Shown here: positions 54,706 to 62,056 of the stretch, piece after piece | Layout of the letters: each line of letters starts with the position of its first letter | How positions within the stretch are numbered: the first letter of the stretch is position 1 | Assembly (NCBI RefSeq): GCF_002994445.1 | Contig: NZ_MRZJ01000002.1 | Coordinates: 1-64,000, forward strand | Direction of reading: 5' to 3' | DNA length: 64,000 bases | Source: Staphylococcus simulans | Lineage (GTDB): Bacteria; Bacillota; Bacilli; Staphylococcales; Staphylococcaceae | The notes under the pieces: generated by a model | Database searches by the model: none | The model's input: the letters and a program-made list of their open reading frames with translations, nothing else | Told to the model about the DNA's origin: nothing | Made by a program: the position numbers and the translations under genes

Positions 54706-55284
54706 ATGTTTATCGTTAATATCATCATTGTATTAGTATTATTTCTATTAACAGGCTTTCTATCTGGCCGCTATCAAGATAAATATTTGTTCTTAAAGTC
54801 ATTTTTACTTAGTGTCGCAATGATTATATCGGGCTTGATTTCTTTATTAATTTCCGCAAGTATTGTTTATTTTTTGATAGTGAAATTGATTGGAGATAAA
54901 AGTAGTATCTTTGTATTAGGGATTATTATCATTTTACTTGCTGGGATTATGAACTATTTTGTCGTGCGACAATTAATCAAATGGAATGGCTATAATGACA
55001 TGATGGTTGCGATATTAGAATACTATATCCAATGGACGACAATCTTCTTTACGCTGTATCAATTTTTAACTTCCAGCAAAGCAACGATTAAAAATATCGC
55101 ATACCTAGAGATTTCAACACATACACTTGACTTGAATTTAATGAACATCATTATCTTGCCTGTATTATTGGTGAGTTGGATTGCACTTGCGATGGTAAGA
55201 CTGTTCATTAAAGATCATAAATGGGAAACAAGACAACAACATAACAAACAGTCGCATGATGAAGATGATAATGAAGGAAACTAA
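54706..55284 (+). CDS. Hypothetical integral membrane protein
   Basis: Protein of 192 residues with about five predicted helices (near residues 2-16, 26-55, 63-83, 100-125 and 145-165) and a charged, histidine-containing tail (KWETRQQHNKQSHDEDDNEGN). Start ATG at 54706 is preceded by AGAGAGAGG; upstream in-frame codons fall inside the clpL terminator. I do not recognise a family. It is monocistronic between two terminators. Confidence 0.6.
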   Translation: MFIVNIIIVLVLFLLTGFLSGRYQDKYLFLKSFLLSVAMIISGLISLLISASIVYFLIVKLIGDKSSIFVLGIIIILLAGIMNYFVVRQLIKWNGYNDMMVAILEYYIQWTTIFFTLYQFLTSSKATIKNIAYLEISTHTLDLNLMNIIILPVLLVSWIALAMVRLFIKDHKWETRQQHNKQSHDEDDNEGN

Positions 55285-55325
55285 TCGTTAAATTAAAACT
55301 AATAGTTAATGGATAGGTACAAAAA

Positions 55326-55367
55326 AATAATCAGAGGTTAGCATACGCTATTCTCTGATTATTTTTT
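55326..55367. terminator. Bidirectional terminator
   Basis: AATAATCAGAG pairs with CTCTGATTATT, T and A runs outward. Between the membrane protein gene and the convergent PaiB-type gene. Confidence 0.87.
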
Positions 55368-55394
55368 ATTTTAATTTTTACCTTTCATCTTCTA

Positions 55395-56021
55395 TCAATC
55401 TTCTTTAGGGTTTAAAGCATAAGTATCAATCGCATTAGCGAGTGCAAGGTCTTCATAGTTTTGGCTGGATTTTAATTGTTGGATGATAGTTTGAATATCA
55501 TTTGTACTTTTGTTTTGGCTGAGTTTATAAGCAGCATTCATGTCTTTTGCTTCAACTCTAAATCCTTTGATGCCATGAATTTGGTTTAAAGTTTCGTCAG
55601 ATAGATTGTCAAAGCGTGCACCATCTTTTGGTTCAAAGTGATTAAGTAATTCAATTAAATCATCTTTCGTTTCTTCATCATTTAGCAACCAACTACTTCC
55701 ACTGACCTGCACACTTTGATAATCCCAAGTTGGGACGTCTTCATTTTCATACCAAGTACTAGAAATATAGCCATGTGGTCCTTGAAAAATTAACAAGACA
55801 TCATCATGATCTGCATTGAATGTTTGCCACTGCTCATTGCTTTTCGCAAAGTGACCAGAAAATACTAAGGTATCACCATAATCATGAAGCATGAGTGGCA
55901 TATGGGTCGCATGCAGTTTGCCTTTCATATCTTTTGAGACGACTGTCGCAAATGGGTGTGCTTGTATGAAAGAAATCATTTCATTGATATCATCGACTTG
56001 ATAAGCTTTTGGAATAAACAT
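55395..56021 (-). CDS. PaiB-type FMN-binding negative regulator family protein
   Basis: Protein of 208 residues with the split-barrel flavin fold of the PaiB family. The start MFIPKAYQVDDINEMISFIQAHPFATVV, HATHMPLML (about residues 38-46), GPHGYISSTWYENEDVPTWDYQSVQVSG (about residues 80-107) and RFDNLSDETLNQIHGIKGFRVE are all family hallmarks. B. subtilis PaiB was described as a negative regulator of sporulation and degradative enzymes; biochemical role is unclear. ATG at 56021 follows AAAGGAGG. It is divergent from gntR. Confidence 0.85.
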   Translation of the reverse strand: MFIPKAYQVDDINEMISFIQAHPFATVVSKDMKGKLHATHMPLMLHDYGDTLVFSGHFAKSNEQWQTFNADHDDVLLIFQGPHGYISSTWYENEDVPTWDYQSVQVSGSSWLLNDEETKDDLIELLNHFEPKDGARFDNLSDETLNQIHGIKGFRVEAKDMNAAYKLSQNKSTNDIQTIIQQLKSSQNYEDLALANAIDTYALNPKED

Positions 56022-56070
56022 CAGTAGAACCTCCTTTCTTAGTAGTTATTCCACCTTAAAAAGAAAATAA

Positions 56071-56109
56071 GTGTAAGCGATTGCATTTTTTGGTAATTTG
56101 CCTTAATAT
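56071..56109 (+). promoter_or_regulatory. gntRKP promoter overlapped by a cre site
   Basis: TTGCAT (56081-56086) and TAATAT (56104-56109) are 17 bases apart. The cre-like 15-mer GTGTAAGCGATTGCA (56071-56085, one mismatch) overlaps the -35, so CcpA would block polymerase when preferred sugars are present. Confidence 0.75.
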
Positions 56110-56125
56110 ACTTGTATACAAGTAT
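56108..56125. promoter_or_regulatory. GntR operator
   Basis: ATACTTGTATACAAGTAT is a perfect 18-bp palindrome and, as I recall, is identical to the B. subtilis gnt operator. It overlaps the -10 and start point of the gnt promoter, the arrangement for autorepression relieved by gluconate. Confidence 0.9.
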
Positions 56126-56145
56126 GTAGGAGAGGAGGGCTTTAT

Positions 56146-56826
56146 GTGAAGATGACTTATCCAACACAATGGAAAACGAATATGACCACAGGGGAATCAG
56201 TCGCGGCTGAATTGCGATTAAAAATTATTCATGGTGATATTAAAGCGGCTGATTGTTTAACTGAAAATCAAGTCGCAAAACAATTTAATGTCAGTCGTTC
56301 TCCAGTAAGAGATGCGTTTAAATTATTAAAACAAGATCAACTGATCCGTTTAGAACGCATGGGTGCAGATGTTTTAGCATTCGGGGAATCTGAACGTCGT
56401 GAAATTTATGATTTACGTATCATGATGGAGTCTTTTGCGTTTTTGAAAATCAAACAAGAAGAACGTACGACTTTGGCTAAGGAAATGCGCAAACATCTTG
56501 AAATGATGAAAGTTGCGGTTCAATTTGAAGATGCTGAAGCATTTACGGAACATGATATTAAGTTTCATGAAGTATTAATTAGTGCGACACAACATCGTTA
56601 CTTGCAAAGCAGCTGGAATAACTTAAAACCTATTTTAATATGTTTGATTTTACTTTCGATGAGAAAACGTATGAGTGAAGCACCCTCTGATTTTGAACGT
56701 ATTCATCACAACCATGAAATTTATGCTCAAGCAGTGGAACAAAATGATACGTCGTTATTACGTGATGCATTCCATTTAAACTTTGATGATGTTGGAGATA
56801 ATATTGCAGGTTTATTTTTCGGATAA
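56146..56826 (+). CDS. gntR: Gluconate operon repressor GntR
   Basis: GntR/FadR-subfamily repressor of 226 residues: winged helix-turn-helix LTENQVAKQFNVSRSPVRDAFKLLKQDQLIR (about residues 38-68) and an all-helical FCD effector domain that would sense gluconate. Start GTG at 56146, six bases after AGGAGGG; ATG at 56152 is the alternative. First gene of gntRKP; the operator at 56108 precedes it. gntK starts 22 bases after its stop. Confidence 0.92.
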   Translation: MKMTYPTQWKTNMTTGESVAAELRLKIIHGDIKAADCLTENQVAKQFNVSRSPVRDAFKLLKQDQLIRLERMGADVLAFGESERREIYDLRIMMESFAFLKIKQEERTTLAKEMRKHLEMMKVAVQFEDAEAFTEHDIKFHEVLISATQHRYLQSSWNNLKPILICLILLSMRKRMSEAPSDFERIHHNHEIYAQAVEQNDTSLLRDAFHLNFDDVGDNIAGLFFG

Positions 56827-56848
56827 TTTTAGATTGGAGGGAAGCATC

Positions 56849-58384
56849 ATGAAATATATGATTGGAGTAGATGTTGGGACAACGAGTACCAAATCTGTGT
56901 TATATGATGAACAAGGACACTATATTTTAAAACATAATATTGGCTATGACATGAATACGCCGAATGTGGATACATCTGAAGAAAATCCAGATGAAATTTT
57001 TGATGCGGTCTTAATGACGATTAAAAATGTGATGCGTGAGGGAAAAGTCGGGCCTGATGATATTAAATTGATTTCATTTAGTGCACAAATGCATAGCTTG
57101 ATTGCGATGGACAACAATCAAGCACCTTTAACTGAAAGTATCACATGGGCAGATAATCGTGCGAGTCTGTATGCAGATGAAATTAAACAAAAACATCAAG
57201 GACATGAGATTTATCAACGGACAGGCACACCGATTCATCCTATGTCGCCACTTTCTAAGATCTTTTGGTTAAAACATGAACATCCAGAAATTTATAAGCA
57301 CACAACCAAATGGATTGATATTAAAAGTTATATCTTATACCAACTCTTCGGGCAATATGTGATGGATTATTCAATCGCATCAGCAACAGGGCTGATGAAT
57401 TTATCGACACTAGAATGGGACCAAGGTGCATTAGCGTTATTAGGTATCACAAAAGCACAACTGCCAGAGCTTGTTCCTACAACAGAAATATTAAGAGGTA
57501 TGAAACAACGCTATGCGACATTGATGGGTATTGACCCAGAAACACCTGTGGTTGTCGGCGCAAGTGACGGTGTATTGTCTAATTTAGGTGTGAATAGTTT
57601 CAAACCTGGCGAAGTGGCTGTAACGATTGGAACATCAGGTGCCATTCGTACTGTTATCGATCATCCGAAAACAGATGAAAAAGAACGTATCTTTTGTTAT
57701 GTACTGGATGAAGGACAATATGTTATCGGCGGACCGGTAAATAACGGCGGAATTATTTTACGCTGGCTGCGCGATGAATTACTCGCAAGCGAAGTAGAAA
57801 CAGCGAAACGTTTAGGTGTCGACCCTTATGATGTCCTCACTAAAATCGCAAGCCGTGTCGAACCTGGTGCGAAAGGATTAATCTTCCACCCTTATCTAGC
57901 AGGGGAACGTGCACCTTTATGGAATGCGGATGCACGCGGTTCGTATTTCGGATTGACACTTTCACATAAGAAAGAACATATGATTCGCGCTGCACTAGAA
58001 GGTGTGCTGTACAACCTTTATACCGTTTATCTCGCATTAATAGAGATGATGGGCGAAACACCGACCGCAATCAAAGCGACAGGCGGATTTGCGAAGAGTG
58101 AAATGTGGCGTCAGATGATGGCAGATATCTTTGATACAGATTTAGTTGTGCCGGAAAGTTATGAAAGCTCATCATTAGGCGCATGTGTTTTAGGACTAAA
58201 AGCACTGGGTGAAATTGATGACTTCTCTATTATTGAAGACATGGTCGGTACGACACATGCACATCAGCCTGAGCCAGAAGCGGTCGCAATCTATCAACAG
58301 TTAATCAGTATCTTTATAGATTTGAGCCGCAGTTTATCAACACAATACAGCAAGATTGCAGATTTTCAACGCAAGCATTTATAA
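56849..58384 (+). CDS. gntK: Gluconokinase, FGGY family
   Basis: Kinase of 511 residues phosphorylating gluconate to 6-phosphogluconate for the pentose phosphate pathway. MIGVDVGTTSTKSVLYDEQG (residues 4-23) is the phosphate-1 loop, VTIGTSGAIR the phosphate-2 region and KATGGFAKSEMWRQMMADIF the second FGGY signature. Start ATG at 56849 follows TTGGAGGG. Between gntR and gntP; a hairpin and a cre site separate it from gntP. Confidence 0.93.
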   Translation: MKYMIGVDVGTTSTKSVLYDEQGHYILKHNIGYDMNTPNVDTSEENPDEIFDAVLMTIKNVMREGKVGPDDIKLISFSAQMHSLIAMDNNQAPLTESITWADNRASLYADEIKQKHQGHEIYQRTGTPIHPMSPLSKIFWLKHEHPEIYKHTTKWIDIKSYILYQLFGQYVMDYSIASATGLMNLSTLEWDQGALALLGITKAQLPELVPTTEILRGMKQRYATLMGIDPETPVVVGASDGVLSNLGVNSFKPGEVAVTIGTSGAIRTVIDHPKTDEKERIFCYVLDEGQYVIGGPVNNGGIILRWLRDELLASEVETAKRLGVDPYDVLTKIASRVEPGAKGLIFHPYLAGERAPLWNADARGSYFGLTLSHKKEHMIRAALEGVLYNLYTVYLALIEMMGETPTAIKATGGFAKSEMWRQMMADIFDTDLVVPESYESSSLGACVLGLKALGEIDDFSIIEDMVGTTHAHQPEPEAVAIYQQLISIFIDLSRSLSTQYSKIADFQRKHL

Positions 58385-58410
58385 AATTTAAAAGGAAACG
58401 TATGAGTCGC

Positions 58411-58443
58411 AAGAAAAAGCTTGATTACAGGCTTTTTCTTTCA
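58411..58443 (+). terminator. Hairpin between gntK and gntP
   Basis: AAGAAAAAGC pairs with GCTTTTTCTT around a ten-base loop, followed by TCA. It could act as a partial terminator or RNA-stability element within the operon. Confidence 0.6.
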
Positions 58444-58449
58444 AGGGAA

Positions 58450-58464
58450 ATGAAAACGTTATCA
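58450..58464. promoter_or_regulatory. cre site in the gntK-gntP intergenic region
   Basis: ATGAAAACGTTATCA matches the cre consensus at every position. Being 29 bases before gntP and inside the operon, it may act as a CcpA roadblock or control a separate gntP promoter. Confidence 0.7.
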
Positions 58465-58492
58465 AGACTCATAACGAAAGTGAGGGACAATT

Positions 58493-59854
58493 ATGTTTGG
58501 AGAAATTTGGCCATTAATTACAGTTGTAATCGGGATTTTAATTTTATTAGCACTGATCATTGTATTAAAACTCAATACGTTTATCGCATTGATTATTACT
58601 TCAATGATTACAGCAGTCCTGTTAGGTATGCCGTTAGACAAAGTTGTAGAAACAGTTGAAAAAGGAATGGGCAGTACGCTTGGCCACATCGCCATTATCT
58701 TTGGTTTAGGTGCAATATTAGGTAAATTGCTTTCTGATGGGGGCGGTGCGACACGTATTGCGGATACTTTAATTGAAAAGTTCGGGGAGAAACATGTGCA
58801 ATGGGCGATGGTAGTCGCATCCTTCGTCATCGGTATTGCATTGTTCTTTGAAGTGGGATTAGTATTATTAATTCCGCTCGTATTCACACTCGCAAAACGT
58901 ACAAAAGTATCACCGCTTAAAATCGGCTTGCCGATGATTACGGCATTATCCGTTACACACGGCTTCTTGCCTCCGCATCCAGGTCCGGTTGTCATTGCGA
59001 AAGAACTTCATGCATCATTAGGGGAAGTTTTAATATATGGTTTCATTATTGCGATTCCTGTAACGATTATCGCAGGGCCTGTGTTCGGTAAATTTGCACA
59101 AAAATTAACACCGTCTGCTTATACAAGAGAAGGCGATATTTCTTCATTAGGTGCACAAAAAGAATTCAAACCTTCTGAACTGCCAGGCTTCGGTATCAGT
59201 GTATTAACAGCGACTTTGCCAGTCATTTTGATGCTTATCGCAACGATTGTACAGCTTGCGACTGGCAACGTCGACCACTCTAAAAACGTGTTTGCAGGTA
59301 TTATCAACTTCATTGGTACTGCAGATACAGCAATGTTGATTGCGGTATTATTTGCGATGTTGACAATGGGTATTTTGCAAGGTCGTAAAAATAAAGCAAT
59401 CATGACTTCTGTCACTGATGCGATTTATCCAATCGGCATGATGATTCTGATTATCGGCGGCGGCGGTACTTTCAAACAAGTATTAATTGACGGCGGTGTC
59501 GGTGATACAATCGCTAAAATGTTCGAAGGTTCTACGTTGTCTCCGATTTTACTTGCTTGGCTCGTCGCAGCGGTATTGCGTATTGCATTAGGATCTGCGA
59601 CAGTGGCGGCGATTTCAACTACTGGTATTATCTTGCCGCTATTACAAGCAAGCGACGTCAATGTTGCTTTAGTTGTGTTAGCGATTGGTGCCGGAAGTGT
59701 GATTTTATCTCATGTGAATGACGCTGGTTTCTGGATGTTCAAAGAATACTTTGGATTGACGATTAAAGAAACGTTCTTAACATGGTCATTGCTTGAAACA
59801 ATTATTTCAGTTTCAGGTCTCATCTTTATCTTATTCTTAAGTCTGTTTGTCTGA
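58493..59854 (+). CDS. gntP: Gluconate permease GntP
   Basis: Gluconate:H+ symporter of 453 residues with about twelve to fourteen helices. GKLLSDGGGATRIADTLIEKFGEKHVQWAMV (about residues 77-107), HGFLPPHPGPVVIAKELHA (about residues 157-175) and ILSHVNDAGFWMFKEYFGLTIKETF (about residues 403-427) are GntP-family signatures. It imports gluconate for GntK. ATG at 58493 follows GTGAGGGAC. A terminator immediately follows its stop. Confidence 0.95.
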   Translation: MFGEIWPLITVVIGILILLALIIVLKLNTFIALIITSMITAVLLGMPLDKVVETVEKGMGSTLGHIAIIFGLGAILGKLLSDGGGATRIADTLIEKFGEKHVQWAMVVASFVIGIALFFEVGLVLLIPLVFTLAKRTKVSPLKIGLPMITALSVTHGFLPPHPGPVVIAKELHASLGEVLIYGFIIAIPVTIIAGPVFGKFAQKLTPSAYTREGDISSLGAQKEFKPSELPGFGISVLTATLPVILMLIATIVQLATGNVDHSKNVFAGIINFIGTADTAMLIAVLFAMLTMGILQGRKNKAIMTSVTDAIYPIGMMILIIGGGGTFKQVLIDGGVGDTIAKMFEGSTLSPILLAWLVAAVLRIALGSATVAAISTTGIILPLLQASDVNVALVVLAIGAGSVILSHVNDAGFWMFKEYFGLTIKETFLTWSLLETIISVSGLIFILFLSLFV

Positions 59855-59862
59855 TAGACAAC

Positions 59863-59894
59863 AAGCACGGTGCCGCGGGGTGTCGTGCTTTTTT
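59863..59894 (+). terminator. Terminator of gntRKP
   Basis: AAGCACGGTGCC pairs with GGTGTCGTGCTT around a short GC-rich loop, followed by TTTTTTG. Confidence 0.9.
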
Positions 59895-59924
59895 GTTATA
59901 GTAAAGAGGAGAGAGGTGGCAGTC

Positions 59925-60701
59925 ATGACAAAAGTGGTAATGGTAGAAGGCGTTTCGTTATTTGCGCAATATTTGATTCAGCAATTAAGGCAAAGATCAT
60001 GCGAAGTAATTGTGCTGTATGATCGCACGTCAACAATTCAGCGCGAACCTGAAGTAAAGTATCAAGCCATCGATTATATGGATTTGACGCACTGGAAACA
60101 AGTGATAGATGATGAAACAGTTGTAATTTTGAATGTCTTGCCTGAAATGTTCGGAGATGGGTTATGGCATGGGGATATCAAAGCCTTGAAAGCAGTGATT
60201 GCACATTTTGTACATCAAGTACAACCTGCACAAATCATAGAGGCAGAGGCATTAATACCGGATAGTTACAGTTATAGAAAGCGTGCTGCCTCATTACAAG
60301 CGATGCCTTTGTCGCAAGAATTATCGCCTTCAGTGTTACTGACAAGTTATGCCAGCTATTTAAAACAGCTTACGTTCAAAATGATTTATGTGCATGAGCA
60401 GTCAAAGGATTATGCGATTCATCTGCGCGGATTCAAAAAGCCTTTAATCGCAATGCATAAAGTTGAGATGGAAGGCATCGAAGGGATTAAACTGCGTTTA
60501 TTGCCAGAGAGTATATTAGCTAAAACTGTTCAAGATGATGGTGCTTTTTACTTTTTGAAAGATAAGGATAAGCTGTATACCTTTTTACTGCACTTTACAC
60601 CGACACTGCCTTGGCCTTTGTATCGTATCAGCCAAGCAGTTGTGCATGAGTGGGTAATGAAAGGGTTCAAACGCTATTTACATAAACGTTATAAAGGGTA
60701 A
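59925..60701 (+). CDS. Unassigned cytoplasmic protein with Rossmann-like N-terminus
   Basis: Protein of 258 residues. The N-terminus (MTKVVMVEGVSLFAQYLIQQLRQRSCEVIVLYDRTS) has the beta-alpha-beta pattern of nucleotide-binding folds, with the glycine motif degenerate (VEGVSLFAQYL instead of GxxGxxG). The next part (DDETVVILNVLPEMFGDGLW) also resembles an SDR/epimerase strand. No catalytic YxxxK or TGE motif is seen. ATG at 59925 is chosen, preceded by GAGAGAGG; the longer frame from 59847 runs through the gntP terminator. A degenerate sugar epimerase-like protein is possible, but function is unknown. It may form a unit with the M20 peptidase 41 bases downstream. Confidence 0.6.
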   Translation: MTKVVMVEGVSLFAQYLIQQLRQRSCEVIVLYDRTSTIQREPEVKYQAIDYMDLTHWKQVIDDETVVILNVLPEMFGDGLWHGDIKALKAVIAHFVHQVQPAQIIEAEALIPDSYSYRKRAASLQAMPLSQELSPSVLLTSYASYLKQLTFKMIYVHEQSKDYAIHLRGFKKPLIAMHKVEMEGIEGIKLRLLPESILAKTVQDDGAFYFLKDKDKLYTFLLHFTPTLPWPLYRISQAVVHEWVMKGFKRYLHKRYKG

Positions 60702-60742
60702 CGCTTAGTGACAAAATAAATTACGGAAAGGGTGCAAGATGT

Positions 60743-61978
60743 ATGGAAGAACGGCACTTTGAATTATTGAAATGGCTGGTTGAACATAATACAGAAAGTC
60801 CGCCGGCACGTAATACTGATCCTCTGCAAGATGAAATTCAAACTTATTTAGAAAATCTTGGTTTTGAAGTTGCGCGCAAACAAATGTATGACAATGACAG
60901 TATTGTCGTAGGTGTATTAAAAGGAACAGACCCAGATGCGCCGAAGTTGATTTTAAACGGTCATGTGGATGTGGCGAATGTAGAAGATCCTAAGCATTGG
61001 ACATATCCTCCGTTTGAATTAACAAAGTCAGGTGACTTTGTATATGGTCGCGGTGTCAGTGATATGAAAGGCGGGGTGGCTTCATTATTTTATGTGCTGG
61101 AACAATTAAAAGCAAAAGGCCTCTCGCCTAAAGGTGATATTATCGTACAGTCAGTGGTTGGCGAAGAAGTCGGAGAAGCGGGTACGAAGTATGCATGCGA
61201 AATGAGTCCGAAAGCAGATTTAGCCATAGTACTGGATACCAGCGACAGCCAAGCATTAGGGCAAGGCGGTGTGGTCACAGGCTGGATTACCGTTCAAAGC
61301 AAAGAAACCATTCATGATGGCGCACGCAGTCAAATGGTGCATGCCGGCGGCGGTTTATACGGCGCAAGTGCGATTGAAAAGATGGCTAAAATCATTACGG
61401 CTTTAAAAGAATTAGAACAGCACTGGGCAGTGATGAAAAGTTATCCTGATATGCCTGTTGGTGCGAATACGATTAATCCGGCTGTGATTGAAGGCGGACG
61501 AAACCCAGCTTTTATCGCTGATGAATGCCGCTTATGGGTGACTGTCCATTTCTTGCCGGATGAAGATTATCATGAAGTGATTAAAGAAATCGAAACGTAC
61601 TTAAATCGTGTTGCACAAGCAGATGTATGGCTTTGTCAAAATCCGCTGCAATTTGAATGGGGCGGTACGTCGATGATTGAAGATCGAGGTGAAATCTTCC
61701 CAAGCTTCACATTGCCTCAATCACACGAAGGCTTTAAACTGTTGGCTCAAGCACATGAAACAGTACATCACAGTCCTTTAAAAGCAGGGATGTCGACGAC
61801 TGTAACCGATGGAGGATGGTTAGATGACTTCGGTATTCCTACGATTTTGTATGGACCGGGCGAACTGACAGAAGCGCATAGTGTCGATGAGAAAATCAGA
61901 CAATCAGATTTAACCCAATATAGTGAAGTATTGTTCGAGTTTTTAAAAGCATGGTACCAAGATCCTAAGCAAGCATAA
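60743..61978 (+). CDS. M20-family metallopeptidase (ArgE/DapE-like deacylase)
   Basis: Protein of 411 residues with the two-zinc M20 site: GHVDVANVEDPKHWTYPPF (His and Asp about residues 74-76), GRGVSDMKGG (bridging Asp about residue 108) and VVGEEVGEAG with the catalytic glutamate (about residue 141), then a dimerisation domain. It resembles acetylornithine deacetylase/succinyl-diaminopimelate desuccinylase-like proteins. Exact amide substrate unknown; no arginine or lysine pathway genes adjoin. ATG at 60743, after GGAAAGGGTG. Confidence 0.82.
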   Translation: MEERHFELLKWLVEHNTESPPARNTDPLQDEIQTYLENLGFEVARKQMYDNDSIVVGVLKGTDPDAPKLILNGHVDVANVEDPKHWTYPPFELTKSGDFVYGRGVSDMKGGVASLFYVLEQLKAKGLSPKGDIIVQSVVGEEVGEAGTKYACEMSPKADLAIVLDTSDSQALGQGGVVTGWITVQSKETIHDGARSQMVHAGGGLYGASAIEKMAKIITALKELEQHWAVMKSYPDMPVGANTINPAVIEGGRNPAFIADECRLWVTVHFLPDEDYHEVIKEIETYLNRVAQADVWLCQNPLQFEWGGTSMIEDRGEIFPSFTLPQSHEGFKLLAQAHETVHHSPLKAGMSTTVTDGGWLDDFGIPTILYGPGELTEAHSVDEKIRQSDLTQYSEVLFEFLKAWYQDPKQA

Positions 61979-61999
61979 ATTCATATAAGCATAATAAAA

Positions 62000-62032
62000 A
62001 GCCATGATGCCGGTATTTCTGACATCATGGCT
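62000..62032. terminator. Bidirectional terminator
   Basis: AGCCATGATG pairs with CATCATGGCT around a 13-base loop, between the convergent M20 and ppk genes. Confidence 0.82.
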
Positions 62033-62056
62033 GATTTAATATGAATTAAGACTGAA

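Noticed and set aside
58402..58659. An 85-residue plus-strand frame between gntK and gntP
   Set aside because: It runs through a hairpin, a cre site and the start of gntP in another frame; the product looks random and has no ribosome-binding site.
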